64,000 nucleotides of DNA, from contig CM062213.1 of NCBI GenBank assembly GCA_031216445.1, positions 13,765,501 to 13,829,500 of the forward strand. Direction: 5' to 3'. Shown here in pieces: positions 37,245-48,465 of this stretch. The notes under the pieces were generated by a model. That model searched no databases. It was not told the origin of the DNA and saw nothing but the letters and a program-made list of their open reading frames with translations. The DNA is from Lateolabrax maculatus. Taxonomy: Eukaryota > Chordata > Actinopteri > Acropomatiformes > Lateolabracidae. Position 1 is the stretch's first letter, and each line of letters starts with the position of its first letter. The position numbers and the translations under genes are program-made.

Positions 37245-37638
37245 GTTGACAAAGACATATAAAATCCACGGATGTCCAAAACGTTCACCGCCTGAAGGAC
37301 GCGGTGTGTTGTCAGCCTTGTGGGCTCTCCTTGTTCCTCACGATGCCGGCCGGAGGAAGCCAGGCTGGAAACCTTTCTCCCCCCCAACGCTGCCGGTGGT
37401 TTCTTTTTTTTTTTTTTTTTTTAATGGGTGGTAGCCTACAGGCGCACTTACCTGCGTTGTTTGACCGAGGAGGAGGAGGAGGGGGTGGGGGGAAGAGGGG
37501 CTCGTCATATTTGCGCTCTACCTGCTCGCCAACTGCACGAAAAATGGCGGACGGAGGCTTGAGCCGCGAGCCTTTCCCTCCGTTACTCGGGATCGCGGTG
37601 TAGATGCGGCTGGGAGAGGCAGCCTGCCTGAACCCGTG

Positions 37639-37682
37639 CACACACACACTCACACACACACACACACACTCACACACACACA
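37639..37682. repeat. (CA)n microsatellite
   Basis: CA units interrupted by two 'actc' variants, within the prdm2 distal promoter region. Confidence 0.9.
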
Positions 37683-37709
37683 GCGATGGGCCAAAACAAT
37701 GTTGAGCAA

Positions 37710-37761
37710 GGAGTGTTGTTGTTGTTTGTTGTTGTTTGTTGTTTGTTGTTGTTGTTGTTGT
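37710..37761. repeat. (GTT)n microsatellite
   Basis: GTT/GTTT units, reading AAC/CAA on the minus strand, in the prdm2 5' region. Confidence 0.85.
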
Positions 37762-38348
37762 AGACACCCTGCTCGGGCCCGCAGGCTGCAGCCGTCCGCG
37801 CCCGGCTCCGTGCAGGCAGGCAGGCAGACGCGGGCTGGAGGGGGGCGTCTCGCCGGCAAAGCACTTTTTCTGCGAAAATTTGCCGGTGAATAGTTTCCCT
37901 TCGTGTTCTTTAACACACTTGTTTTTAAAAACAGCCGCCAACCGGTGCACGCAAGTGAGTGGTTTTATGTTCACAGTGAAAGAGGGGAACATGCCGCAGC
38001 AACATTACGCGTGGGGTATGATTAAACTCAGTTTACCTTTGTTTTACCAGGGTGGTTCACTCTCATCAGTGCTGATTTCCAGTGAGTCCTGTGTGCAGAT
38101 ATTAAAGAAACGTGCTGTTGATCAGGTCTTCTGTCCAGATTCCTGTGTATGAATTCACTCTCTTACATTTTGGTGACAAACAGCAAAGATGACCTGGACC
38201 TGACTTCTCAAAAATAAACCCTTTTGCAAACGGGCGTTTTTTTAAGATGTGACTCACAAACAGTGGCCTGACACACAACATGCAGTCACTTTCACGTGAG
38301 TGGCAATGATACCAAAGTTTCAGGGTCACGTTTTTTTAAAATACTATT

Positions 38349-38470
38349 TTCCCTCAGTTGCCAGTTTATTAGGTACACTTAACTAAAAATAATACGGCCT
38401 AATACAACAGCCTACCCTCACTGGTATAAATACAGCGCACAAAGTAACAGCATCAGCATGAAGCACAACA
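38349..38470. repeat. Interspersed repeat family D (copy 2)
   Basis: 'cagttgccagtttattaggt', then 'acacttaactaaaa' and 'cctaatacaacagcctaccc' form the inverse of the copy at 15.27 kb. This is a short non-coding element widespread in teleosts. Confidence 0.7.
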
Positions 38471-38576
38471 AAAACACTGTAATGATTAAAAGTAGATTTC
38501 TTTTTTTAAGGCAATTTGTGGCAAATTTTGGGCAATATGGATAAAATGACTCACAGTCTATGAAATGTTATATCTC

Positions 38577-38578
<2 letters not shown>

Positions 38579-38633
<55 letters not shown>
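38579..38633. repeat. (TA)n microsatellite, about 27 units
   Basis: A perfect alternating TA run of about 55 nt, capable of cruciform formation and likely to be length-polymorphic. Confidence 0.95.
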
Positions 38634-38635
<2 letters not shown>

Positions 38636-40017
38636 AGACATAGTAGTCTACATTCTCTATAAAAATCTGTTGAAGATGAATGGTAAAATAACCAGACAGG
38701 AATTCCTGTTTTGGTTGATTAAATACCTGATGAATTAGTCCTTCATCCCGTTGATCCTGGATGTGTGTTGACGCCACGTCCTATGAAAGTTCAGTAATCC
38801 TAACAGTCCTGCAAACGGTCCACAAAGGCCATGTTGAAAGGATATTGTAGTTGCCATGATACAAACAGTAGCCAAACTGTATTCTCTGGGTACATATTGT
38901 CATATTGTCCAACATCAATAGAGCCTAAATAGAGAAAAAACAAATCACTAATAGATGTAATTGCCCTGTTCTTTGCAGTGTGCTGGTGTTGAAACCTGAA
39001 TAAGCTTCAGTAGCAAACAGTTCCTGTTTAAATATGTTGCACATACTGTACATTAGTCATATTGGTTCTCAAAGGGTGTGCTAGATAATCATGACTGTTA
39101 TCACTATTTCCAGGTAATGTGTGTGGCCACTAGAGGTTGCTGTGCAACCATAAAGCGGTTGTGTGCTCTTCAGATTAAAGTCTATGGCTGGAAATTTGTG
39201 AACTGTGTCCAGTCAGAACAGATACACAAATAATCTATGTCATGAATGTATAACTGTCAGAGCAGGACTACAGCTTACAAGAAAGCATTGGCTGAGCTGT
39301 AACAATCGTGAGCGGATGTGTGATCGATGTGTTTTATTGGACATTTTTCTGTGGCAAATTTTAAAACCCTCTGCACGGTGAAAAGAAGCGATCACGTAAC
39401 AAACAGTCTCTGTATCTATTTTAGCTTTCTTACGTAAACCTTGCAGGAATAAAAGGTTACACGTTTCATACCGTAAAAAAAAATTTGGAGAAGAAATCAC
39501 CTTCTTCGTGTGACTTCATGCCACATTACGACACATAGTCAGCAAGTTCTTACTCATTCAGTACAGGGTTCTCATATTAACTGTGTCTGCTGTTTGGGGT
39601 TTTTCCATTTGTACTCATTTCAAAATATCCGAGTAATGCATCACAGTGGGGACCAGTCATGTACCTCATCTGCTTTTTAAATGTCTGTAGCCTCCGTGCT
39701 TCAAGCATCTCTTGACCAGATGTGGTGATTCCTGTCACCCCTTTTCACAAGCTTTCACCTCTTAGACCTACTGCTCAAGCAATACCAAATTCCTCCGCCC
39801 CTGCTCCACCCTGATGACCTTCCCATGTCCATCAGGCTGACAGCTGTCGCAGGTCCTCCTGCTCCTGCTCCAGCCATAACTTCTTGTCTCCCATATGAGG
39901 ATGTCCCTCAACTACTAGTGTTCTTGAACAACTCATGCCTTAAAGGATAGATGCACAATGTCTCAAGTCCGTCTTAAAACAATATTCAGGTGCCTATGAC
40001 CACTGAAACACATTTTA

Positions 40018-40255
40018 CTTGCTGTTCATACTGGCCATTAGATGATCCCTTCTTAGTGCACTTTCAATGTAAGTAATAGGTGACAAAATCAATAGCCGTC
40101 GTATTGTTCAAAAATGTATTACAGAGTTTATCTGAAGCTAACACAAGGCTTTAGCTGTCTGTGTTAGACAAATCAAGTGGGTATCTTCCCAATCACTTAC
40201 ATTGTAAGGGCATTGGAAAGGGATCTTTTAATGGTCAGTATGAACAGGAGGAATG
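40018..40255. mobile_element. Foldback / MITE-like inverted repeat (family F)
   Basis: The left arm begins 'gctgttcatactggccatta' and runs through 'gatcccttcttagtgcac' to 'caatgtaagt' (about 40020-40075). The right arm (about 40196-40249) is its imperfect reverse complement, ending 'ttaatggtcagtatgaacag'. Arms of about 53 bp with few mismatches surround about 120 bp. No open frame is present, so it is a non-autonomous element. A poly-A run follows at 40264. Confidence 0.75.
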
Positions 40256-41825
40256 ATTACATCAAAAAAAAAAAAAAAAAAAACATCTGTTTCAAAGTCC
40301 ATAAGGTCATAAAACCTATTGTTTTAAAACAGACCTGACATTTGTGAATCCTTTAAACATTAACTACAAATATATTTAGATACCGCAAATAGAAACTGAA
40401 AAGGTCCTCATCTATTCAGCACTATTAGGAGATATCATAATTATGAAGAATTTAGTGAACGTGGATACACTTGATTTCTTATCTGTTTATCAGTTTACAG
40501 ACATGATGATCTAGAAGGAGACCATGAGTATCACAGGTGCATTAAATTGCACATAAATATGAAAAACTTGAATAAATAAATCAGGCCTTTGGGTGCTGTG
40601 GAACCACAGATATCATATGGGATTCATGACAAAGACATTTCATCCAGATGTTCACAGAGAAACCTACATGATGCTGTAAATACACATATAAACATATATG
40701 AAGGAACATTTTTAAAAAAAATGTATCACTATTCTTGGTTATAAACAAAAGAGCTAGTACACATCCTAAATATATTATATGTTCAATATATTTCTTATAC
40801 ATTACTTGCTGATATTCTTTACATAATATTTGTAAAGTGGGTGTGATGACTCCTATGTGTGACTGATTTATGTTGTTGTGATATTATTCTTATTGTTATT
40901 AGTAGTAGTATATATCTTATTTATTTTTAGCTCACTCTTGTAAAAGAGATCTTGCTCTCACAGACAACTCCTGAATAAATAAAAGCTTAACTAAGAAGTG
41001 AATTACCCAGGCCCCCAAAGTATGTAAAGTCCATAGTACCTGCCGAAATTTGTTCTGAAAATTAAATATTCTGTTTAGTCTTTACTCCCAGGTCTTGTAA
41101 ATCTGCATTTATTTCATACAGACTCTATAAGTACAATTAAAAGCGGGCAAAAATTACAGCAGAATATGTTTACTGTACTTGGGTGCAGTTTTAATACAGA
41201 AGACAGTTTAAAGCTTTCATTGGGAACACCATGTCCCCCTCACCATCCTAAAAATATTAACTGTGTGCAGGATGAGCCGTGGACATACAGCTGGTACTGC
41301 AGCATGCCAAAGTGTGATTGATACGAGAGCCCTACTTCTCCTGCTGCATGACAGAACAGGAAAAGTGATAGGCCTACTTGCCTCTTAAACAGTATGTACG
41401 AGGCGTGTGCTTTTTCATACATGTGGTGGACTGTACTGCATGTATGAGCCATGAGGCCAATGGAAATGGACATATTGTACATAAAGAACATTTTGTGATT
41501 AAAGGCTGGACAACGTTTGATTGAACAACCACAAGAAATGAAATATTCACTATACCTGCACTGATCATTACTTTAAGGATCCGCAATCAAAAAGCACAAC
41601 GAGTAAAGTTGCAAGTGCATCAAAGTTGTCAACATCCATCCAGTTTTTAAATCAAAACATGTTAATGAACCTTCATAAATGCTTACTCACATTTATCGTA
41701 AACCACTGCTATGCAACTCTGACATCTCCAAACACTAGTATGTTATCACCATCTCAAGTAGCTAATAATCTACTTAAAATAGCCATTCCACAGCTTACAT
41801 TAAGTCAAGACACAGTTTTATGATC

Positions 41826-42483
41826 ATAGGTGGAAAATGTACATGAGCTCAATATGGAGGTACTTATGCTTATGCTACAATATCGTAGCATACTGTTGTA
41901 TGTTTTTACTCCACTGCATTTATTTAACACCTGTAGTTACAATGCATATTAGCCTGTATAGCTCAGCCTGTAAAATATGATGCACTGGCATAGGTTACAG
42001 GTACCCTGTGGAGCTTTTGACCATAGAAGTGCCATGGAGCAATGTTTTAATGAGTGGTTCCCCGTTTTGTTTGTATTGTGAGGACACGGATAACGCAATA
42101 CACATTCCTGCCACTGGTTTCAGGCTACTCCGCTGATCGACAGTTTGTGGTGGTAACACGCAAAGAAGAGTATGTTCCAGCAAACGCAGTGAAGAGGATG
42201 ACGCGAGCATGTAAACATATAAATAATGCAGGATCAAAACGTATTAATAGAACTAACTAGGCATATGTGTTATGAGGATTAAATGCACTCAACATGTTTG
42301 TTAGACCTCAGGGATATACATGATGCATTCTAAATGTTACGAAACTTTTCTTTGTTTACAAGAAAACTCTAGTTCAGTAAAATATGAAGAGGACTTTTAC
42401 TAGTAGAGTGTTGTTATATTGAGGTATTGCTGCTTTTACTGAAGAATAAGATCTTGATACCTCATCCACCACTAGTTTCCATT
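41826..42483. repeat. Split family E repeat
   Basis: The left part (to about 41.955 kb) has 'ttttactccactgcattta' and 'acctgtagttac', which I recognise from the interior of a common fish element. The right part (42.395-42.483 kb) has 'gaggtattgctgcttttact' and the terminal 'catccaccactag', inverse to the copy at 33.54 kb. About 440 bp of unrelated sequence lies between the halves. Confidence 0.5.
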
Positions 42484-42758
42484 ATGATAGTGGCTTTCTG
42501 GCTTTTTAAACCTTGGAGAAATGGGAGATTTTCCTTCAGTTTCTTGAGCAACTATCCAATGCAGAAAAATTTGTTCTGCTCAGTGCTTCAGTCACTCCAT
42601 ATATCATCAAACAGCAATTCGATTTGTCAACTGATCGTTACTTCAGTGTCCTAAAACAAAAGAAAGATGATTGTAAGTGCAAAGTTATAGACAGTGTTGT
42701 TGACCATGCCATAAGAAGTGATTTGAAGACTAAACCATTTAATAATTCTCACTTACAT

Positions 42759-45700
42759 TCAGCGCAGTTTCTTGGATAAACTCGTCCAAACAAATCCAAA
42801 AATGATAAAAGACATCAGTGTGAAGAATGCTGCACCGAGCAATGTCCCTCTGTTCACCTTAGCTGGGAGACCAAAACTGTTATTAGTAATATCAACACTC
42901 ATGATTGCTGCACATGCAGTGACATTTAACTTTTCTCACTGTGAGCACTTAAGCAGACACAGTACAAGAATAAATTCAAATTTATTAGGTTAGTATACCG
43001 CCGAAAGAAGACGACATTAAAAATGTGACAAAGAGACGCATTTACATCATAGTGTTTGTTTTGATTAATACAAAGCTTTTATAATATAGCTCAGTGTTGG
43101 ATTCTTACCTACAGGTTCATCCTCCATCAATATAACTTCAGCTTTAAAATCTTCACCACCTTCCAGAGCAGCAAGAACAATTTCTGTCTCATTGACACCT
43201 GGGGCAGGAGCTGTGACAAGTTCAATTGGGGCTTCAGTTAAGATCTCTGTTGCAACATGAACATCTGTTGCAGCTTCTGGGAGTTCCTCACCTGGATCCA
43301 GTACCGTCTCTATGGTCTCAGACTCAGATGGGGTCTCAGTAACAGATGTGACAAATACCTCTGCACCGGTGTTGCCTGCTTCATTCTCCTGAAGAGCTGT
43401 GTCTTCTGCCAGGGCTGGTTCCTTTGGGAGAGGATCTGACTGGACAACCTCTTCTTCTGTGTTGTGCTCTGAAGCGTCCTTCTCTAGATCTTCCAGGGGA
43501 ATGATGATGATTGGGTCCTCTGGAGCTGGTTTCTCACTAGCAGGTTCCAAAAGAACAATGACATCAGGTTTTTCTGTGGCTGGTCCTGTTTCCTCTGCAG
43601 TTTCTTTCCTTTGACCTTCCTCTTCTGTGTCAAGTTCTGCATGGACAGAGACAACATATTCCTCTTCTTCTGGTGTAGCAGGAAAAGGTTCTTCCTTAGT
43701 AGCAGTGTCCTCTTCTGCATTTTCTTCTGGGAATGTTGAGACAGGCAGCCCTGCAGCTTTTACTTCTGTATATTCCTCTGGAGTTTCTTCGACTGGTGCT
43801 TCTGGGGAAACTATGGGGATTGATTCTTCTATAACTTGCTCCTCCAACTCCGACTCCTCATCAGGATCCAAAGGTACAACGACGACTGGATCTTCTGGGG
43901 CTGACTCTTGTGGTGCTGTTTCCTCTGCAGCAGGTTCCACTTGACCTTCCTCTTCAGTCTCAAGCTCTAAAGGAAAGAGGGCAATAGATTCCTCTTCTTC
44001 TAATGTTCTGGGAAGAGGTTCTTCGTTAGTAGCAGGGTCCACTTCAGCATTTTCTTCCAGAGCTACTGGGGCAACTACTTCTTCTTCTTTTGCATGTTCC
44101 TCTGAAGCTTCCTCATCTTTTGTTTGTGAAGAAATGATAGGGACTGTTTCCTCTTGTTCCTCATGATCCGGCTCGGGTTCAGCAGGTTCCACAGGAACAA
44201 TAACAGCGGGTTCCTCTGGGGATGACTCCTCTGGGGCTGTTTCTTCTTCAGTAGGTTCCACTTGAGCTTCATCATCAGTTTCAAGCTCTATAGGAATGAG
44301 GGCAATAGATTCCTCTTCTTCTAATGTTCTGGGAAGAGGCTCTTCGTTAGTAGCAGGGTCCACTTCAGCATTTTCTTCCAGAGCTACTGGGGCGACTGCT
44401 TCTTCTTCTTCTTTTGCAGGTTCCTCTGGAGCTTCCTCATCTTTTGTTTGTGAAGAAATGATAGGGACTGTTTCCTCCTGTTCCTCATGATCTGGCTCGG
44501 GTTCAGCAAGTTCAACAGGAACAATAACAGCAGGTTCCTCTGGGGATGACTCTTCTGGTGCTGTTTCTTCTTCAGCAGGTTCACCTTGACCTGCATCTTC
44601 GGTCTGGAGCTCTATAGGAAAGAGGGCGATAGATTCCTCTTCTTCTAATGTGCTGGGAAGAGGCTCTTCTTCTACTTCTGTATTGTCATCAGGGACTATA
44701 GGTAAAGGTTCTTCTAGAGCAGCTTCTTCTGCTGTATTTTCATCTGAAGCTTCTTCTTCTGAAGCCCCTAAAGGGATAACAGGGATTTGTGCCACTGGAG
44801 CTGGATCCTCCAGATCATGCTGCTCTGGGGATGCGTTTTCTACAGCACTCTCTACAGCAACAGCAGTTTCTTCTTCTGCGTTTTCCTCTGGAGCTTCATC
44901 TTCCAAAGCTTCTAAAGGAATGACTGGGATCGGTGCTTCTGGAACTGGATCCTCCACATAATGCTGTTCTGGAGACTCACTCTCTACAGCAACAGCTGGG
45001 TCAACTTCTTCTGTAGTTTCATCTGGAGCAGCTTCTTCTGTAGTTTCATCTGGAGGTGCCTCTGCAAAGGCAGCTTCTACAGGGACAGTTTCCTCCTCTG
45101 AAGCTGCAGCCAAAGACTCCTGAGGGGGGGATTCCCGAGATACAGCTTCACCAGCATCATCGGAGACCTGATCTCCGATGAAAACCGGTTCTGGTTCTTT
45201 TGCGATACCTGGATTGGCTTCTTCAGCAGGTGAGTCCTCAGGAGATGGAGCTGCTTCCCCTGCAACAACTGGAATGAGTGTCTTCTGAACTGATTCTTTC
45301 TCCTCTATAAAGTGACTGTGGTCCTCAGGTACTGGTGCAAGTTCCTCTGCAACTGGTTCTTTGGCAACAACAAGAGACTGATCAGCTTTGGCAGCTGCAA
45401 GAGAAGTTAATGAGTCAGCAACAACTTGAACTGGTTGTCCTGTGCATCAACAGTAAAGCTATTTGGTATGATCTCCAAGTTAGTCAACAAAGCAACTCTT
45501 ATTTACCCCAAATCTGTTTTAATACATATCAGAACAATAAATTTATAGATATGTTTTTCAGTAATATGACAAAGTTTCTCATTAAAGCTTACCTTTGTAT
45601 TGTTAAAAATGCCAAAATATGCCCGTTTTGACACAATATATATTAGTTTGGACTAATTGTTATCTGAAATCTGAGGTTAGGCATAAGTGTACCCGTTTTC

Positions 45701-46352
45701 TAAAAAGTAAATCCTACGGTACACTATAGCTCTGAAAATGGCTTCAATGTACCAATGGCTGATAATGTTATGAAGATGAGGTCAGTTTCAAAAACTGAAT
45801 GCATATTTTTATTATTCATAGCTATAAAATACCTAAAGCAATATATTCCTTTCCCTGTCTTGGATTATTTTGACTCATACTCTATCTTTATGTTACACAA
45901 AACACAGATTTATCATATTAATAAACATATCTATGTACTTCTCTAACATATTTCTGAATTAAGTTAGTACATTCAGTGTATTCTGACATTCGCGTAAACA
46001 TAAATAATCACATTTTTGAACTGTAACTCCGGCAATCTGTTTAATTAGTTGTAATCATTTCAGCTGAGAAAATATATGAATAAGAATTCAGTTTATAAAT
46101 AAATGTACTCTGACTGCAATAATATGTAGCATTGAAATATTATTTTACAGTATTTTACATTTATATAACCTAATACTACAACATTTAAAAAAATTACAAT
46201 TTATAAGTTATTAGTAGTAGTTATTATGAGTATATTTAATATTATTTATTATTTAATTTATAAGAAATGCATGGCTTACGTATTGGTGCTGATGAGCATA
46301 GCTGAATGTTTAGGACCAGGGCCAGCAGTAGCAGAGAGGAAGCTTTGAACAT
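42759..46352 (-). CDS. Novel acidic, repeat-bearing type I membrane protein
   Basis: Three minus-strand exons (46352-46280, 45394-43109, 42862-42759) join in phase 1 at both junctions and total 2463 nt, exactly 820 residues plus stop. Donors are AATAC|GTAAGC and TGTAG|GTAAGA; acceptors are CTCTTGCAG and GGTCTCCCAG. Exon 1 encodes a signal peptide (MFKASSLLLLALVLNIQL, cut probably after CSSA). Exon 2 encodes about 760 residues with no cysteine and very rich in Glu, Pro, Ala and Val, including a tandem unit of about 108 residues. Exon 3 encodes a transmembrane helix (GTLLGAAFFTLMSFIIFGF) and a tail of about 8 residues ending KKLR. Lys-Lys at positions -4 and -3 fits the KKxx ER-retrieval motif of type I proteins. 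I recognise no family. The gene occupies the position of human PDPN, 5' of PRDM2, but the sequence is unlike podoplanin. A luminal ion-buffering role is speculation from acidity alone. Confidence 0.8.
43430..44669 (-). repeat. Tandem coding repeat of about 108 residues in the acidic protein
   Basis: Unit starts (EEPLP/EEPFP) fall at 44669, 44345, 44024 and 43694, giving spacings of 324, 321 and 330 nt. Units 1 and 2 are nearly identical in DNA and protein; unit 3 diverges in its second half; unit 4 is recognisable only at its start (EEPFPATPEEEEYVVS). Each unit follows the order EEPLP.TLEEEESIAL, ETAPEESSPEEPAVIVPV, EEQEETVPIISSQTKDEE, VAPVALEENAEVDPATN. Unit 1 contains 34 Glu in 108 residues. 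All period lengths are multiples of three, so repeat gain or loss keeps the frame. Confidence 0.85.
44750..45080 (-). repeat. Second, shorter coding repeat in the acidic protein
   Basis: Upstream of the 108-residue units, two segments share the pattern SPEQH-(Y/D)-(V/L)-EDP-P-PVIPL followed by EDEAPEEN or EEEASDEN. A preceding pair of ETTEEAAPDETTEE-like motifs suggests further small duplications. The period is about 45-50 residues. Confidence 0.65.
45395..46279 (-). other. Intron 1 of the acidic membrane-protein gene
   Basis: An AT-rich intron between the signal-peptide exon and the repeat exon, with GTAAGC donor and CTTGCAG acceptor. No further exon is needed for frame closure. No repeat family was recognised. 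Confidence 0.65.
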
Positions 46353-46425
46353 GATGTCTGTCTTGTCAGAGTCCTTTCATAGTCAAACAACTTCCAGTAA
46401 CTCCAATATAGCAGCCAGGCCGGTG
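46353..46425 (-). promoter_or_regulatory. Putative core promoter of the acidic membrane-protein gene
   Basis: On the minus strand GCTATATTGG (46412-46403) lies about 50-60 bp upstream of the ATG. It can be read as a TATA-like element implying a very short 5' UTR, or as a CArG-like box with one mismatch to CC(A/T)6GG. There is no other core element nearby. Confidence 0.35.
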
Positions 46426-48405
46426 TCCCTACTCTGATCGAATGTCCTACAGGGGTGAAGCACATGTGTAAAGTGTCAGTGTGGACGTATGTTGTGACGT
46501 GACACACCATATGGAAATATTGGGAGGGTGCTTAAAGGGTTGGGTGGGTAAAAAGAGAAACCTACTGAGAGATCACATGGACTCCTGCAAGGCCACACAC
46601 CAGCCGTTTCTTTACCCTGCATCAAAAGTCCAACAGTTTAAATACATTTTCTTTAAATGGCTAAAAACGTTGCCGAAAAAGCTCTGTAAAAACAGATCTG
46701 TGAAGGGACATGAAGCTCCACAACGTATTCTAATGAACACTACATAAAGTTACATATAGAAGTAGCTTAAATAAGTACAACAATCCACTTTTAGTTGCCT
46801 TTGTTTTTCCCACAGTGGAGAGAGAAAGAAGTTGATACACACTTGCAACTCCTTTTTTTCAAGATTTAAAAAAATTGTTTTGATTTACTAAGTTCCTTTT
46901 TGTTTCTCTATTTACTGTTAAGGTATTTGCTCAGTGAATACCGTGTCCCATGACGGACTGAATCACCCACTCATCCAGTACATGAAATATTTACCCAATC
47001 TCAAATTGTACCGGTAAAAAAATAATTTGAAATTATACAGTTTGAAAAAAAGGATATAATACTCACACTAACTGGAGTTAATGCCATGCATCAGTTCACA
47101 GAGCATATACTCCTTGCATTTATAAGAAGTTGCTGGCATCTCCACAGTGTGCTCCAGTGGTTGTAATGAGGGGCTAAGAAGTTTCTGTGGTAGGCATGAG
47201 AATATGTAATATTATAGGTAATAATATTCACTATCTTAAATAATGACTTTATCAAGGTTGCAATGATAATTTGGTAAAAAAAAAAAAAAGTTTACTTTGA
47301 TCACACATTAAACTTTTTAAGAAATTCCTGTATGTATGTACATGTTTATGAGTTTGTGAGTGTTTATGAAGCCGTATAGCATTTAATTTAGGCAGTGAAG
47401 TAAAGCCCTTAAAATGTAACATGGGCCATGATCTCTTATCCATCTTAATGTATGTTCTACATGTTTACATTGCTCATTAATATTTATTGATTGAGGTTAT
47501 TTTATTTTTTTCAGATGTTATTTAGAAGTTGCTCATATGAGTCACCTCCATGCTATGCTTTTGGACAACCGCTTCATCTGCTGATGATATAAGATAAAAA
47601 AATATCATCTTAACACCTAATATTGACGGAAGTCTTCAGGAACAAAGCTCAAACAGCACATTAATCCACAGTGAAGTTACCATATTTTATTTCTTTAAGT
47701 GCCATTCATGCATATTGGGGAAGGGGGGTGGGGTGGGCGGTGGTATCGACAATTCTAATAACACTTGAGTTATTTTACAGCACTAAACGAATACAAAGAG
47801 TAGCTGTGTCACCTCATTGGACAACAAAAGTAATAAACCGTGCAATAAACAAAAAAAGGACAAATAGGAGAAAAAAATACAAGAAATGACAAAGACAAAA
47901 TCAAAAAAATAAACAGAAAAATAAAACACAAACCAAATATATATTATCAACACTGAAACACTGAATGTAGAACCATAGTACAGGTAAAAGGTAGTGTCAC
48001 ACAAAAAGCCAACGCATTTTCATCACATATATACAATATAGATATATACATACTGTCACCCTCTGATTGGACAATAACAAAATACTCTATTCTTTTACCT
48101 CCTCTCTTTCATGAATAAGACCCACCCCCTGCCTTGATACCCCACCCCATAGAGGAAAAAAGGGATGATTGAAAAGACATATATGTACAAGCACAACAAC
48201 ACACCAGCACTGAATAAAATAGGCCCCAATCAGCAGTACTTGTTGGCAGTTCTCTCCCACATTGTAACAAGGCTTTTTTTTCTTTTTTTTTTTTTATCTT
48301 TTCATCTTTTTTCCCCACTAATGATAATCTCTCTGGCAGGTACATGTCCAGCGGAATTTAAAAACTTAAATCGTCTTTTGAAAAAAAACTTAAACTCACA
48401 CAAGC

Positions 48406-48465
48406 AAACACACACACACACATACATACACACACATACACACATACAGACATACAGACATAATG
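48406..48465. repeat. (CA)n / (CATA)n microsatellite
   Basis: CA units mixed with CATA and CAGA variants over about 60 nt. Confidence 0.85.

Larger units (their letters stand above)
35623..37451 (-). other. prdm2 intron 1
   Basis: This intron separates the probable noncoding first exon (ending at 37452) from the first coding exon (starting at 35622). It holds a family B repeat split by foreign sequence (36.2-36.7 kb), long poly-T (37029-37094) and poly-A (37217-37244) runs, and a poly-T at 37.4 kb. No coding segment is supported. Confidence 0.55.
37452..37900 (-). promoter_or_regulatory. prdm2: prdm2 distal promoter and noncoding first exon
   Basis: A near-perfect donor, ACGCAG|GTAAGT, ends a minus-strand leader exon at 37452; spliced to the acceptor at 35623 it would place the prdm2 ATG three bases into exon 2. 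The surrounding 500 bp is CpG-rich, and 'aaaatggcgg' at about 37.54 kb resembles a YY1 site. A (CA)n at 37639-37682 and a (GTT)n at 37710-37761 lie within it. The transcription start itself cannot be placed. Confidence 0.55.
37901..42758. other. Intergenic region between prdm2 and the acidic membrane-protein gene
   Basis: No coding exon is supported. The interval contains the 3' UTR of the acidic gene (just below 42759), repeats of families D, E and F, a 55-bp (TA)n, and otherwise unremarkable AT-rich DNA. Open frames present are short and lack splice signals or recognisable motifs. Confidence 0.5.

Noticed and set aside
37312..37992. 226-codon minus-strand frame across the prdm2 promoter
   Set aside because: It crosses CA, CAA and poly-A/T simple repeats and a strong GTAAGT donor at 37451; it is a GC-rich promoter artefact.
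42054..42260. Plus-strand frame after a CAG, peptide-like with basic residues
   Set aside because: It lies inside a split interspersed repeat, with no start context or partner exon; most likely chance.
42513..42779. Plus-strand frame of 88 codons
   Set aside because: It overlaps the transmembrane exon of the acidic gene on the opposite strand and has no splice or homology support.
42759..46352. Naming the acidic gene podoplanin (pdpn)
   Set aside because: Position and topology fit, but the ectodomain, length and tail do not resemble podoplanin, so no symbol is given.
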